Below the pieces are notes generated by a model that searched no databases, was not told the DNA's origin, and saw only the letters and a list, made by a program, of their open reading frames with translations. The position numbers and the translations under genes are program-made. DNA of 13,898 bases from Candidatus Shapirobacteria bacterium (GTDB lineage: Bacteria; Patescibacteriota; Microgenomatia; UBA12405), in contig JAHBAQ020000057.1 in NCBI GenBank assembly GCA_018500045.2, forward strand, positions 1 through 13,898, in the 5' to 3' direction. Shown one piece after another: positions 8,452-13,772 of this stretch (the first letter of the stretch is position 1; each line of letters starts with the position of its first letter).

Positions 8452-8475
8452 AAACCCTCTCGGGCGAGAGGGTTT
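8446..8475 (-). terminator. Intrinsic terminator after pilin gene 5
   Basis: A 10-base-pair GC-rich hairpin (arms 8452-8461 and 8466-8475, core CCCTCTC/GAGAGGG, loop of 4) is followed on the minus strand by TTTTTGTTT. This is a textbook rho-independent terminator and the clearest one in the window. It lies 19 bases after the stop of pilin gene 5 and 31 bases before the -10 to start-codon segment of pilin gene 6. Confidence 0.88.
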
Positions 8476-8494
8476 AAATGTTTTTAATTTAAAA

Positions 8495-8872
8495 TTATTG
8501 AAAACTTTGAATATCAAGATTGAAAATATCGATACCAAAGACAGTACCAATAAGTTTCATAATAGCCCAAGCAGCGAAGACGATAGCTAAACCAATGAGA
8601 GCGTTAGTAATTTGAGCTCGAGCAGCACCAACTTTTTTCTCGTCACCACCAGAAGTAACCCATTTGAGACCACCAACGACTAAAATGAAAAAGAAGACTA
8701 AAGCAACAACAACGAGAACTAAATTGATAGCACCGGAAATAATGCTGCCAACTGTAAGATTTTCCAAAGCTTTAAAATCATCACCTTTGGAGGTGATTTT
8801 AATGGTTTCCTGAGCGTAGACAGGAGCGGCAAGAGCGGCGAATTTAATGTTTTCCTTGATTTTGTTAAACAT
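8495..8872 (-). CDS. Pilin-like T4SS protein 5 (VirB2/TrbC type)
   Basis: 125 residues. A basic N-terminus and only a weakly hydrophobic segment (11-19) lead to PVYAQ (17-21), a signal-peptidase-like end. A polar stretch is followed by helix 1 (about 48-68), the loop TSGGDEKK (73-80) and helix 2 (90-112). The stretch VGGLKWVTSGGDEKK closely parallels VGGFKYLTSGGDPKK in pilin 6, so these two are the closest pair of the set. It starts 46 bases after the pilin-4 stop with its own promoter and is followed by a strong terminator, so it can be made as a single-gene transcript. That arrangement would suit an abundant major pilin, which is an inference. I assign it to the VirB2/TrbC-like pilin group on topology, the loop motif and context. 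Confidence 0.85.
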   Translation of the reverse strand: MFNKIKENIKFAALAAPVYAQETIKITSKGDDFKALENLTVGSIISGAINLVLVVVALVFFFILVVGGLKWVTSGGDEKKVGAARAQITNALIGLAIVFAAWAIMKLIGTVFGIDIFNLDIQSFQ

Positions 8873-8879
8873 ATTTTTG

Positions 8880-8910
8880 ATTAAAAATGATTAATAATTA
8901 ATAATATCAA
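8880..8910 (-). promoter_or_regulatory. Promoter of pilin gene 5, leaderless geometry
   Basis: On the minus strand TTGATA (8910-8905) is followed by a 19-base spacer and TTTAAT (8885-8880). Seven bases then precede the ATG at 8872, the same distance as for pilin genes 1 and 6. The spacer is long and the -10 imperfect, so this is only moderately secure. Confidence 0.5.
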
Positions 8911-8918
8911 TTTGGAGT

Positions 8919-9281
8919 TTATTTTGAAAGCGAAGGCCAGGTGAGAGTAAGAGTTTCAAGACCTGGGATGCCGAAAATAATACCGGCAAATTTGAGGATA
9001 GCAAAAACAGCAAAGACGATGATAAGACCAACAAAGGAATAGAGGATGGATTTTTGGGCTTCTTCGTATTTTTTGGGATCGCCGTTGGAAGAAATCATAT
9101 GATAAGCCGACATAATAATGTGCCAAATAAAATAAATAATACCAACAATGAAAAAAATACTGATAATGGCTTGGATAACACTGTTGACGTAACCGGCTGG
9201 GTTTTGAGAAATAGAATTGGAATTTTTTATGACAGGGTTGGTAATTTGAGCAAAGGCTGGTTTAATCAGGTTTATTTTCAT
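8919..9281 (-). CDS. Pilin-like T4SS protein 4 (VirB2/TrbC type)
   Basis: 120 residues from the ATG at 9281. The frame stays open to a TTG at 9311, but that would overlap the preceding gene and place extra residues before a typical basic start (MKINLIK), so I prefer the ATG. The leader is very short, with PAFAQ at 8-12 looking like a signal-peptidase end without a hydrophobic core. Helix 1 is at about 36-58, the loop SSNGDPKK at 64-71 and helix 2 at 81-104. The loop is followed by YEEAQKS, where other copies have similar charged residues. The start lies 4 bases after the pilin-3 stop, with no Shine-Dalgarno, so it is probably translated by reinitiation in an operon with pilins 1-3. Its tail (GLETLTLTWPSLSK) differs from the Asn/Asp-rich tails of pilins 1-3. 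Confidence 0.85.
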   Translation of the reverse strand: MKINLIKPAFAQITNPVIKNSNSISQNPAGYVNSVIQAIISIFFIVGIIYFIWHIIMSAYHMISSNGDPKKYEEAQKSILYSFVGLIIVFAVFAILKFAGIIFGIPGLETLTLTWPSLSK

Positions 9282-9285
9282 AATT

Positions 9286-9642
9286 TTATCGGTTATTAAA
9301 AAACGTCCCAAGATTCAAAATATTATTAAGACCGAGCATACTACTAATGAAAGCGGTAAGACCGAAAGCGACAACGACTATAGTTAAGCCTAAGATACCA
9401 TCAGTGATTTTTTTTCTGGAGGTTTCAATTTTTTTCTCGTCACCTTGAGCAGAGAGGAAACCATAACCAGCAAAAATAATTTGGAAGACAAAGAAAATAG
9501 CAGCAACAATGGTAATAAAACCGATAATACCAGAAATAATGTCTTCGAGCTGAGAAACAGATCCGGCTTGACTGGTTGGCTGGAAACCAATACCGGTGAT
9601 TTTTTGGGCAATAAGATGGTTAGTTGTAGTTGTTTGGGCCAT
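9286..9642 (-). CDS. Pilin-like T4SS protein 3 (VirB2/TrbC type)
   Basis: 118 residues from the ATG at 9642. An in-frame TTG at 9666 would add eight residues, but the ATG gives MAQTTTT and is the more usual start. The N-terminus is polar with LIAQ at 10-13 and no hydrophobic signal core. Helix 1 is at about 38-62, the loop SAQGDEKK at 64-71 followed by a basic run (SRKK), and helix 2 at 83-104. The first 23 bases overlap the end of pilin gene 2 in another frame, and the stop is 4 bases before pilin gene 4. This spacing implies one transcript and coupled translation for pilins 1-4. Topology and loop motif match its neighbours, so tandem duplication followed by divergence is the simplest origin. 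Confidence 0.85.
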   Translation of the reverse strand: MAQTTTTNHLIAQKITGIGFQPTSQAGSVSQLEDIISGIIGFITIVAAIFFVFQIIFAGYGFLSAQGDEKKIETSRKKITDGILGLTIVVVAFGLTAFISSMLGLNNILNLGTFFNNR

Positions 9643-9958
9643 AGATGGTGGGGTTGAGGAAATCAATATTTAAGAAAAGACCGACAACGGAAGTGATAAT
9701 GAAAGCACTGGCAACAATGATGATACCAATGAGACTTTGCCAGATTTTGGCCCAGGCAGCTTCGGTTTTTTTGGGATCACCATTGGCAGAAATGTAAGCA
9801 TAACCAGCCAGAATGATCTGAACTAAAAAGAAGATACCGGCGATATATCCAGCCATTTTTAAAATATCACTAATGAGAATGAAGATACCTTCGCCGCCTT
9901 CAGTATTGAAATATGAATTATCAACTGGTGATTCGATGTTTCCAAATATTCCTGGCAT
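9620..9958 (-). CDS. Pilin-like T4SS protein 2 (VirB2/TrbC type)
   Basis: 112 residues. Unlike the other copies it shows no AQ-type leader: the N-terminus (MPGIFGNIESPVDNSYFNTEGG) is polar and acidic and runs directly into helix 1 (about 33-55). The loop SANGDPKK (57-64) and helix 2 (74-97) follow, with an Asn/Tyr-rich tail ending YGPNNYN. The ATG is separated from the pilin-1 stop by only two bases, and its last 23 bases overlap pilin gene 3. No Shine-Dalgarno is visible, so it is likely expressed by coupling in the pilin 1-4 transcript. Lacking a leader, it may insert in the membrane without cleavage, which is an inference from sequence alone. Confidence 0.84.
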   Translation of the reverse strand: MPGIFGNIESPVDNSYFNTEGGEGIFILISDILKMAGYIAGIFFLVQIILAGYAYISANGDPKKTEAAWAKIWQSLIGIIIVASAFIITSVVGLFLNIDFLNPTIYGPNNYN

Positions 9959-9960
9959 TG

Positions 9961-10296
9961 TTATAAATCTGGATTGAGAATGTTTAAACCGGTAATTGTT
10001 TGAATTATTTGAATAATCAGGTAGGAAAATATAATAACAGCAAAACCTACCAGGGAAGCGGTGATAGTTTTTTTACCTTGGTCAGCTTTTTTACTATCGC
10101 CACTGCCTGCACTAATTATAAAAGTAATACCGCCAAAAATCAAAAGAGCAAGAAGGATGATACCGGCAACAGTGATAGAGTTTCTGATAATAATATTGAT
10201 GAGTTGAGAAAAATTGGAATAAGAGTTGACACTGCGACTGTTATTTAACTGAGTTGCTTGACCTAAATCGACCTGGGCTAAAAGATAACGGTTCAT
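9961..10296 (-). CDS. Pilin-like T4SS protein 1 (VirB2/TrbC type), first gene of the minus-strand unit
   Basis: 111 residues. The leader is minimal (MNRYLLAQ then VDLG). A Ser/Asn-rich segment (14-31) precedes helix 1 (about 34-61). The loop SAGSGDSKK (62-70) is one residue longer than in the other copies and is followed by a basic QGKK. Helix 2 is at 80-102, and the tail is NILNPDL. A perfect TATAAT lies 7 bases before the ATG, so this gene heads the operon and is probably translated from a leaderless message. It is divergent from the 7TM/ATP-grasp cassette, with 158 bases between the two start codons. The function is inferred from topology, the shared loop and the downstream SpoIID and VirB6-like genes; it could be a minor pilin or a pseudopilus subunit. 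Confidence 0.84.
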   Translation of the reverse strand: MNRYLLAQVDLGQATQLNNSRSVNSYSNFSQLINIIIRNSITVAGIILLALLIFGGITFIISAGSGDSKKADQGKKTITASLVGFAVIIFSYLIIQIIQTITGLNILNPDL

Positions 10297-10303
10297 TGAG
10301 GGA

Positions 10304-10332
10304 ATTATACCTTAGAAAGGAAGAAAAAAGAA
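10304..10332 (-). promoter_or_regulatory. Promoter of the pilin operon, leaderless geometry
   Basis: Perfect TATAAT on the minus strand (10309-10304), followed by TCCCTCA (7 bases) and the ATG at 10296. The -35 position at 17 bases spacing is a weak TTCTTT (10332-10327). The strong -10 and exact distance to the start codon make a leaderless promoter likely. Confidence 0.62.
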
Positions 10333-10366
10333 TGTTTTACTAGGTGGATGAAATTGAAGTTAATAG

Positions 10367-10375
10367 TGCTATAAT
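10367..10375 (+). promoter_or_regulatory. Extended -10 promoter upstream of the 8-base repeats
   Basis: TGCTATAAT is a TGn-extended perfect -10 box; no good -35 is seen at 17-18 bases. Predicted start is near 10382, giving a leader of about 70 bases before the ATG at 10455 that would contain the GTCAG repeats. GTGC and GCAC (10366-10369 and 10379-10382) flank the box as a short inverted repeat. It may be a second, regulated promoter for the 7TM cassette. Confidence 0.5.
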
Positions 10376-10391
10376 ACGGCACAAAATTAGT

Positions 10392-10423
10392 CTGTCAGCT
10401 GGTCAGTTTGTCAGCCTGTCAGA
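10392..10423 (+). repeat. Four tandem 8-base repeats with a GTCAG core
   Basis: The units are CTGTCAGC, TGGTCAGT, TTGTCAGC and CTGTCAGA. The GTCAG cores start at 10394, 10402, 10410 and 10418, an exact period of 8. The array lies between the two possible promoters of the 7TM cassette and inside the divergent region shared with the pilin operon. It could be a protein-binding array or a microsatellite. Confidence 0.75.
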
Positions 10424-10442
10424 AAGAATACAATTATTTTTA

Positions 10443-10448
10443 TATAAT
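10443..10448 (+). promoter_or_regulatory. Proximal -10 box of the 7TM gene, leaderless geometry
   Basis: Perfect TATAAT, with six bases (GAAGAT) before the ATG at 10455. No good -35 at 17-18 bases (CAGAAA); CTGTCA at 10416-10421 is 21 bases away and belongs to the repeat array. The geometry matches the other promoter-proximal genes here and helps choose 10455 as the start. Confidence 0.5.
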
Positions 10449-10454
10449 GAAGAT

Positions 10455-11333
10455 ATGAAAAAACTAACCCCCTGGTTTTTGATTTTTGGTTTGATGTATT
10501 TGGCATTGGGAAATACAAAAGTAGAAGCAAAAATAGTAACCCCAGTAGTGACAGGAGCAGTAGAGGCAACACCAACAGCAATAGTAATCCCGACAGTAGC
10601 ACCAGTGGTTAATATTACTGAAGCTAAGGGTAAAGAAATTGAATATAAAGTAGAAAAATGGAATGGTTTTAATGTTTTGAGAGTAGCCACCGGTTGGGCG
10701 GTAAATAAGGGTGTGTCGACTAATACACTGGTATTGTTGCTGTTATTGCCATTGGTGGCAACATTGGTGTCGTTTTTGCATTATGTGGTAGGTTTGTCGG
10801 GTTATGGAATTTTTATGCCAACAATGATTGCGGTGGCTTTTTTGGCAACCGGGGTGTTTGGAGGGTTGTTACTTTTTGCTTTGATATTAATAGTATCGTT
10901 GTTAAGTAATTTACTTTTAAGAAAATTAAAATTGCATTTTTGGCCAGCCAGAGCAATTGGACTATTATTGATTTCAATTGGGACATTTTTGTTGATGGTA
11001 TTGTCATCTTTTGTCAGTTGGATTGATATTAGTCAGATTTCAATTTTTCCAATTTTGTTTATGATTTTACTAGCAGAAGAATTTACCCGAACCCAGTTGG
11101 CTAAGAGTGAGAAAGAGGCTAAACGTTTGATGATAGGGACAATTGTATTGGCAGTGGTGGGAGCGGTGACAATGAATTTTATTTGGATCCAAAATGTAGC
11201 TTTGAATTATCCTGACTTATTGGTGGTATTGGTGTTAGTGATTAATTTATTGGTAGGAAATTACACTGGAATTAGGTGGATGGAAATAAGTCGATTTAAA
11301 AAAGGAATGAGAGAGAAATCAGATCGTAGATAG
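10455..11333 (+). CDS. 7TM membrane protein of the transglutaminase-7TM / ATP-grasp amidoligase systems
   Basis: 292 residues from the ATG at 10455. An in-frame GTG at 10344 would add 37 residues encoded by the promoter and repeat region, and the ATG starts a proper signal (MKKLTPWFLIFGLMYLALG, then KVEA). A short exported Thr/Val/Pro-rich segment (26-88) follows. Seven hydrophobic helices lie at about 90-110, 116-133, 135-155, 166-188, 194-209, 225-245 and 252-269. Diagnostic stretches are LSGYGIFMPTMIAVAF (114-129), the SIFPILFMILLAEEFTR block (196-212) and VGNYTGIRWMEISRF (267-281), as I recall them from the 7TM domain normally fused to an inactive transglutaminase. That transglutaminase domain is absent: only about 60 residues sit between signal and helix 1. 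In other bacteria these proteins pair with a RimK-like ligase and a RimB-like peptidase, which is the case here. It ends 40 bases before the next gene. Confidence 0.82.
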   Translation: MKKLTPWFLIFGLMYLALGNTKVEAKIVTPVVTGAVEATPTAIVIPTVAPVVNITEAKGKEIEYKVEKWNGFNVLRVATGWAVNKGVSTNTLVLLLLLPLVATLVSFLHYVVGLSGYGIFMPTMIAVAFLATGVFGGLLLFALILIVSLLSNLLLRKLKLHFWPARAIGLLLISIGTFLLMVLSSFVSWIDISQISIFPILFMILLAEEFTRTQLAKSEKEAKRLMIGTIVLAVVGAVTMNFIWIQNVALNYPDLLVVLVLVINLLVGNYTGIRWMEISRFKKGMREKSDRR

Positions 11334-11373
11334 TAGGTCATTGACCGTAGATTAAAAACAAAACAATAAAAAG

Positions 11374-12741
11374 ATGTTTAATTTAAGAAAATACCGTAAG
11401 TTTTTAACAAAAAATGAACGGAATAAAGTCTATTTGAGAAAAAATACGGCCGCCGGTAAAGCAATTGCCGACAGTAAATTTAAGACAAAAAGATTATTAT
11501 CGAAGCGCGGAGTGTCGGTACCGGAATTATTAGCCAGATTTAAGAATGAAACTGATTTAAATAATTTCAGATGGGAGAATTTGGAAGGAAATTTTGTAGT
11601 TAAACCAGAATCGGGTTATGGTGGTGAGGGAATTTTAATTATTCGAAAGAGAGGAAAATGGGCAGGAGAATGGCAAAAAATGAACGGAGATGTAGTGACA
11701 ACTCAGGATATAAAATTGCATTGTCAAGAAATTTTGGCAGGGCGATATAGTTTGCACGCGATGCCGGATACGGTATTGGTAGAAGAACGAATTAAAATCC
11801 ATCCATTATTTTTGTCGTTAACTAAATCAGGAACGCCGGATATACGGGTGATTGTGTATAACAAAGTGCCGGTGATGGCGATGTTTAGAATTCCAACTGA
11901 AAAATCGGGAGGAAAAGCTAATTTACACCAGGGAGCTTTGGGTTTGGGAATTGATTTGGCAACTGGAATTACGACTTTTGGGGTAGAAGGTGGGGATACT
12001 ACTATATATAGGATTTATGATTTTAATAAAAAGAAAAACAGAAAAGTTAATGGAATTAAGATTCCATTTTGGAGAGAAATATTGGAAACGGCGATAAAAT
12101 GCCAAGAAGCAATTCCAAGTTTGGGATTTATGGGGGTGGATGTGGTGTTGGATAAAGATAAGGGTCCGGAAGTATTGGAAGTGAATGCTAGACCGGGTTT
12201 GTCAATTCAATTGTGTAATAAAGCCGGTTTAAGAGCCAGACTGGAAAAAGTGGATGAAATTGAAGTACGAAACGTAGATCATGCAATTACATTGGCAAAA
12301 TATTTATTTGGAGAGAAATTTTTTGAAAAAATTGAAGAGAAAGAAAAAAGAAAATTAATTGAATCAGTAGAAACAATTAGAATTAAGATTCCAAAGGGGA
12401 TAAAACCGGATAATTTTAAAATTTTGAAAAAAGGTAAACATAGAATGGTGGAAGTGGAAGCTAAAATTGATACCGGAGCTTTGAGAAGCTCAATTGATGA
12501 AGGATTAGCTAAGGAATTGGGGTTGTCGGCCGAAGATAGAGTGCTTTATTATCGACATTACAGATCAGCTTTAGGTAAAGGTCACGAAAGACCGGTAATT
12601 GGTTTGACTTTTTGGTTGAATGGCAGGAAAATTGCGACAACAGTAAACGTGGCCGATAGAACTGGGTTGAAAACCAGATTTTTGATTGGTCGACTAGATC
12701 TAGAAGGATTTTTAGTTAATATTAAAAAGGAGAAAAAATGA
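11374..12741 (+). CDS. Fusion of RimK-like ATP-grasp ligase and RimB-like retropepsin peptidase
   Basis: 455 residues. Residues 15-310 match the alpha-L-glutamate-ligase-like branch of ATP-grasp enzymes, which join an amino acid to a carboxylate using ATP. Visible motifs are NFVVKPESGYGGEGILII (73-90, ATP-binding K77 and Gly-rich loop), VLVEERI (134-140), PDIRVIV (155-161), GGKANLHQGALGLGIDLATG (179-198), GVDVVLD (254-260) and LEVNARPGL (268-276). D256, E269 and N271 are the probable magnesium ligands. A charged linker (314-332) leads to a retropepsin-like domain of the RimB/ATP-dependent zinc protease family (about 335-450), with KIDTGA (364-369; D366 is the catalytic Asp), ERPVIGLTFWLNG (405-417), VADR (426-429) and FLIGRLDLEGFLV (436-448). 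In other bacteria the two activities are usually separate genes. No signal peptide is present, so it acts in the cytoplasm. The start has no Shine-Dalgarno, and its stop overlaps the next start as ATGA. Confidence 0.9.
   Translation: MFNLRKYRKFLTKNERNKVYLRKNTAAGKAIADSKFKTKRLLSKRGVSVPELLARFKNETDLNNFRWENLEGNFVVKPESGYGGEGILIIRKRGKWAGEWQKMNGDVVTTQDIKLHCQEILAGRYSLHAMPDTVLVEERIKIHPLFLSLTKSGTPDIRVIVYNKVPVMAMFRIPTEKSGGKANLHQGALGLGIDLATGITTFGVEGGDTTIYRIYDFNKKKNRKVNGIKIPFWREILETAIKCQEAIPSLGFMGVDVVLDKDKGPEVLEVNARPGLSIQLCNKAGLRARLEKVDEIEVRNVDHAITLAKYLFGEKFFEKIEEKEKRKLIESVETIRIKIPKGIKPDNFKILKKGKHRMVEVEAKIDTGALRSSIDEGLAKELGLSAEDRVLYYRHYRSALGKGHERPVIGLTFWLNGRKIATTVNVADRTGLKTRFLIGRLDLEGFLVNIKKEKK
12728..12732 (+). 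promoter_or_regulatory. Shine-Dalgarno AGGAG of the second ATP-grasp gene
   Basis: AGGAG lies 5 bases before the ATG at 12738, inside the last codons of the upstream gene. It is the only clear Shine-Dalgarno I find before a start in the window, and it serves an internal operon gene rather than a leaderless one. Confidence 0.8.
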
Positions 12742-13628
12742 AAACCAAAATAGCAGTTTTTTATGGAGGAAAATTAAGTGAAAAAGTGGAATCTTTTGTT
12801 AAGGCTGGAGAAAAATTGGGAGTAGAAGTAGAGGCGATTTCTTACGATGAGATTTATATAGATTCGGAAGAAAAAACTGACGGGAAAATGCTGATTAAAT
12901 TTAAATCAGGTAAAAAATTGGAAGATTACGGAGTAATTTATTTTAAATTTGTAAAACATTATCGAGAGGAAGCTTCTTTGATTATGGATTGTATTGATGA
13001 TGAAGTGAGAGTGGTTGATTCAATCTTGAGGCGAGGGAGACCAAGTGATTTTTGTAAAATTCATCAAATGAAAGCGATGGCAGATGCGGGTTTGAATGTG
13101 CCAAGGTGGGTGATGGGAAGATTGAAATTTTTAAGATATGAGGCAATTAAAAAGTTTGAATATCCATTAATACTAAAAGGAAGCCAGGGAGATAGAAGGT
13201 CTCAAGTATTTAAGTTTTTTAATGATGCCAGTTGGGATAAGGGCTGGGAGGTATTTAGTGAAAGAGAAGTGAATGAAGGACAAAGATATATGCTTCAGGA
13301 ATATATTGTGAATACCGAAGATTATCGGGTAATGGTGTTAGGAGATAGAGTTTTGGGGGTAATGAAAAGAGCAACTGGGGATAACCCACTTTTGAAAAAT
13401 GTGTTTACCAAAACTGAATTGCCAGATTATGTATTGGAAAAAGCGGTAGCGGCGGCAAAAGCTTGTGAAATTGAAGTAGCCGGAGTAGATGTGGTGTTTA
13501 AAGAAGGAGTAAAAGAACCATATTTTTGGGAAGTGAACCGGGCGCCAAATTATACGAGATTTGAAGAAGTAACTGGAATTAATGTAGCTGAAGAGATAGT
13601 AAAGTTTTTGGTGAGCTTATTAAAATAA
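12738..13628 (+). CDS. RimK-like ATP-grasp ligase
   Basis: 296 residues, about the length of RimK. An N-terminal pre-ATP-grasp region (1-115, starting with a beta strand MKTKIAVFYGG) is followed by the ATP-grasp fold: YPLILKGSQGDRRSQV (142-157; K147 probably contacts ATP), LQEYI (186-190), EDYRVMVLGDRVLGVMKR (194-211), VAGVDVVF (247-254) and YFWEVNRAPNYTRFEEVTG (262-280). D251, E265 and N267 are the probable magnesium ligands. Such enzymes form an amide bond between a carboxylate and an amino acid or amine. The substrate cannot be read from sequence. It overlaps the ligase-peptidase fusion by four bases (ATGA), so the two should be made together, and this is probably the second ligase of the cassette. 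It differs strongly from the ligase half of the fusion, so it is not a recent duplicate. It is probably cytoplasmic, with no signal or membrane segment. Confidence 0.88.
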   Translation: MKTKIAVFYGGKLSEKVESFVKAGEKLGVEVEAISYDEIYIDSEEKTDGKMLIKFKSGKKLEDYGVIYFKFVKHYREEASLIMDCIDDEVRVVDSILRRGRPSDFCKIHQMKAMADAGLNVPRWVMGRLKFLRYEAIKKFEYPLILKGSQGDRRSQVFKFFNDASWDKGWEVFSEREVNEGQRYMLQEYIVNTEDYRVMVLGDRVLGVMKRATGDNPLLKNVFTKTELPDYVLEKAVAAAKACEIEVAGVDVVFKEGVKEPYFWEVNRAPNYTRFEEVTGINVAEEIVKFLVSLLK

Positions 13629-13649
13629 GTAGCCATTTATGGTTATTTA
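13626..13649 (+). terminator. Weak hairpin at the end of the ATP-grasp cassette
   Basis: The arms 13626-13635 and 13640-13649 can form about 10 pairs, two of them G-U, around a 4-base loop. The stem overlaps the stop codon. It is AT-rich and followed only by a U-rich stretch, not a clean T-run, so its role as a terminator is doubtful. Confidence 0.3.
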
Positions 13650-13674
13650 AATTTATTAAAGTTGTTGGTACAAT
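13646..13674 (+). promoter_or_regulatory. Promoter of tRNA-Ile
   Basis: TTTAAA (13646-13651), a 17-base spacer and TACAAT (13669-13674) preceded by TGG, giving an extended -10. The predicted start is about 7 bases before the mature tRNA 5' end. Confidence 0.5.
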
Positions 13675-13687
13675 AGGTTTACTTTTT

Positions 13688-13761
13688 GGGTGATTAGCTC
13701 AGTTGGTTAGAGCACCGTCCTGATAAGACGGGGGTCGGAGATTCGAGTTCTCCATCACCCA
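13688..13761 (+). tRNA. tRNA-Ile (anticodon GAT)
   Basis: 74 bases with a full cloverleaf. The acceptor stem is GGGTGAT/ATCACCC, the D stem GCTC/GAGC and the anticodon stem CCGTC/GACGG around the loop CTGATAA (anticodon GAT at 13722-13724). The variable loop has 5 bases, and the T arm is GGAGA/TCTCC around TTCGAGT. Discriminator base A is at 13761. The CCA end is not encoded (CTA follows), so a CCA-adding enzyme is needed. It decodes AUC and AUU. Confidence 0.97.
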
Positions 13762-13772
13762 CTAGATAGATT

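Noticed and set aside
8780..8797. Hairpin inside pilin gene 5 (ATCACCT, four-base loop, AGGTGAT)
   Set aside because: It lies within codons near the 5' end with no clean T-run. A 7-base stem is weak evidence for an attenuator.
9282..9311. TTG start adding 10 residues to pilin 4
   Set aside because: It would overlap the end of pilin 3, and the ATG at 9281 gives a typical MKINLIK start right after the pilin-3 stop.
10392..10423. CRISPR array
   Set aside because: The repeats are 8 bases with no spacers and no cas genes nearby.
10344..10454. GTG start adding 37 residues to the 7TM protein
   Set aside because: The extension is encoded by promoter boxes and 8-base repeats and would bury the signal peptide. 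The ATG at 10455 has a -10 box at the leaderless distance.
11325..11352. Direct repeat CGTAGAT and the small palindrome GGTCATTGACC between the 7TM and ligase genes
   Set aside because: Too short to support a terminator or operator, and the palindrome has no room for a loop. The 40-base gap fits a simple operon spacer.
13688..13761. tRNA-Ile as an integration site for a mobile element
   Set aside because: No integrase, no direct repeat of the tRNA 3' end and no compositional break are seen in the window.
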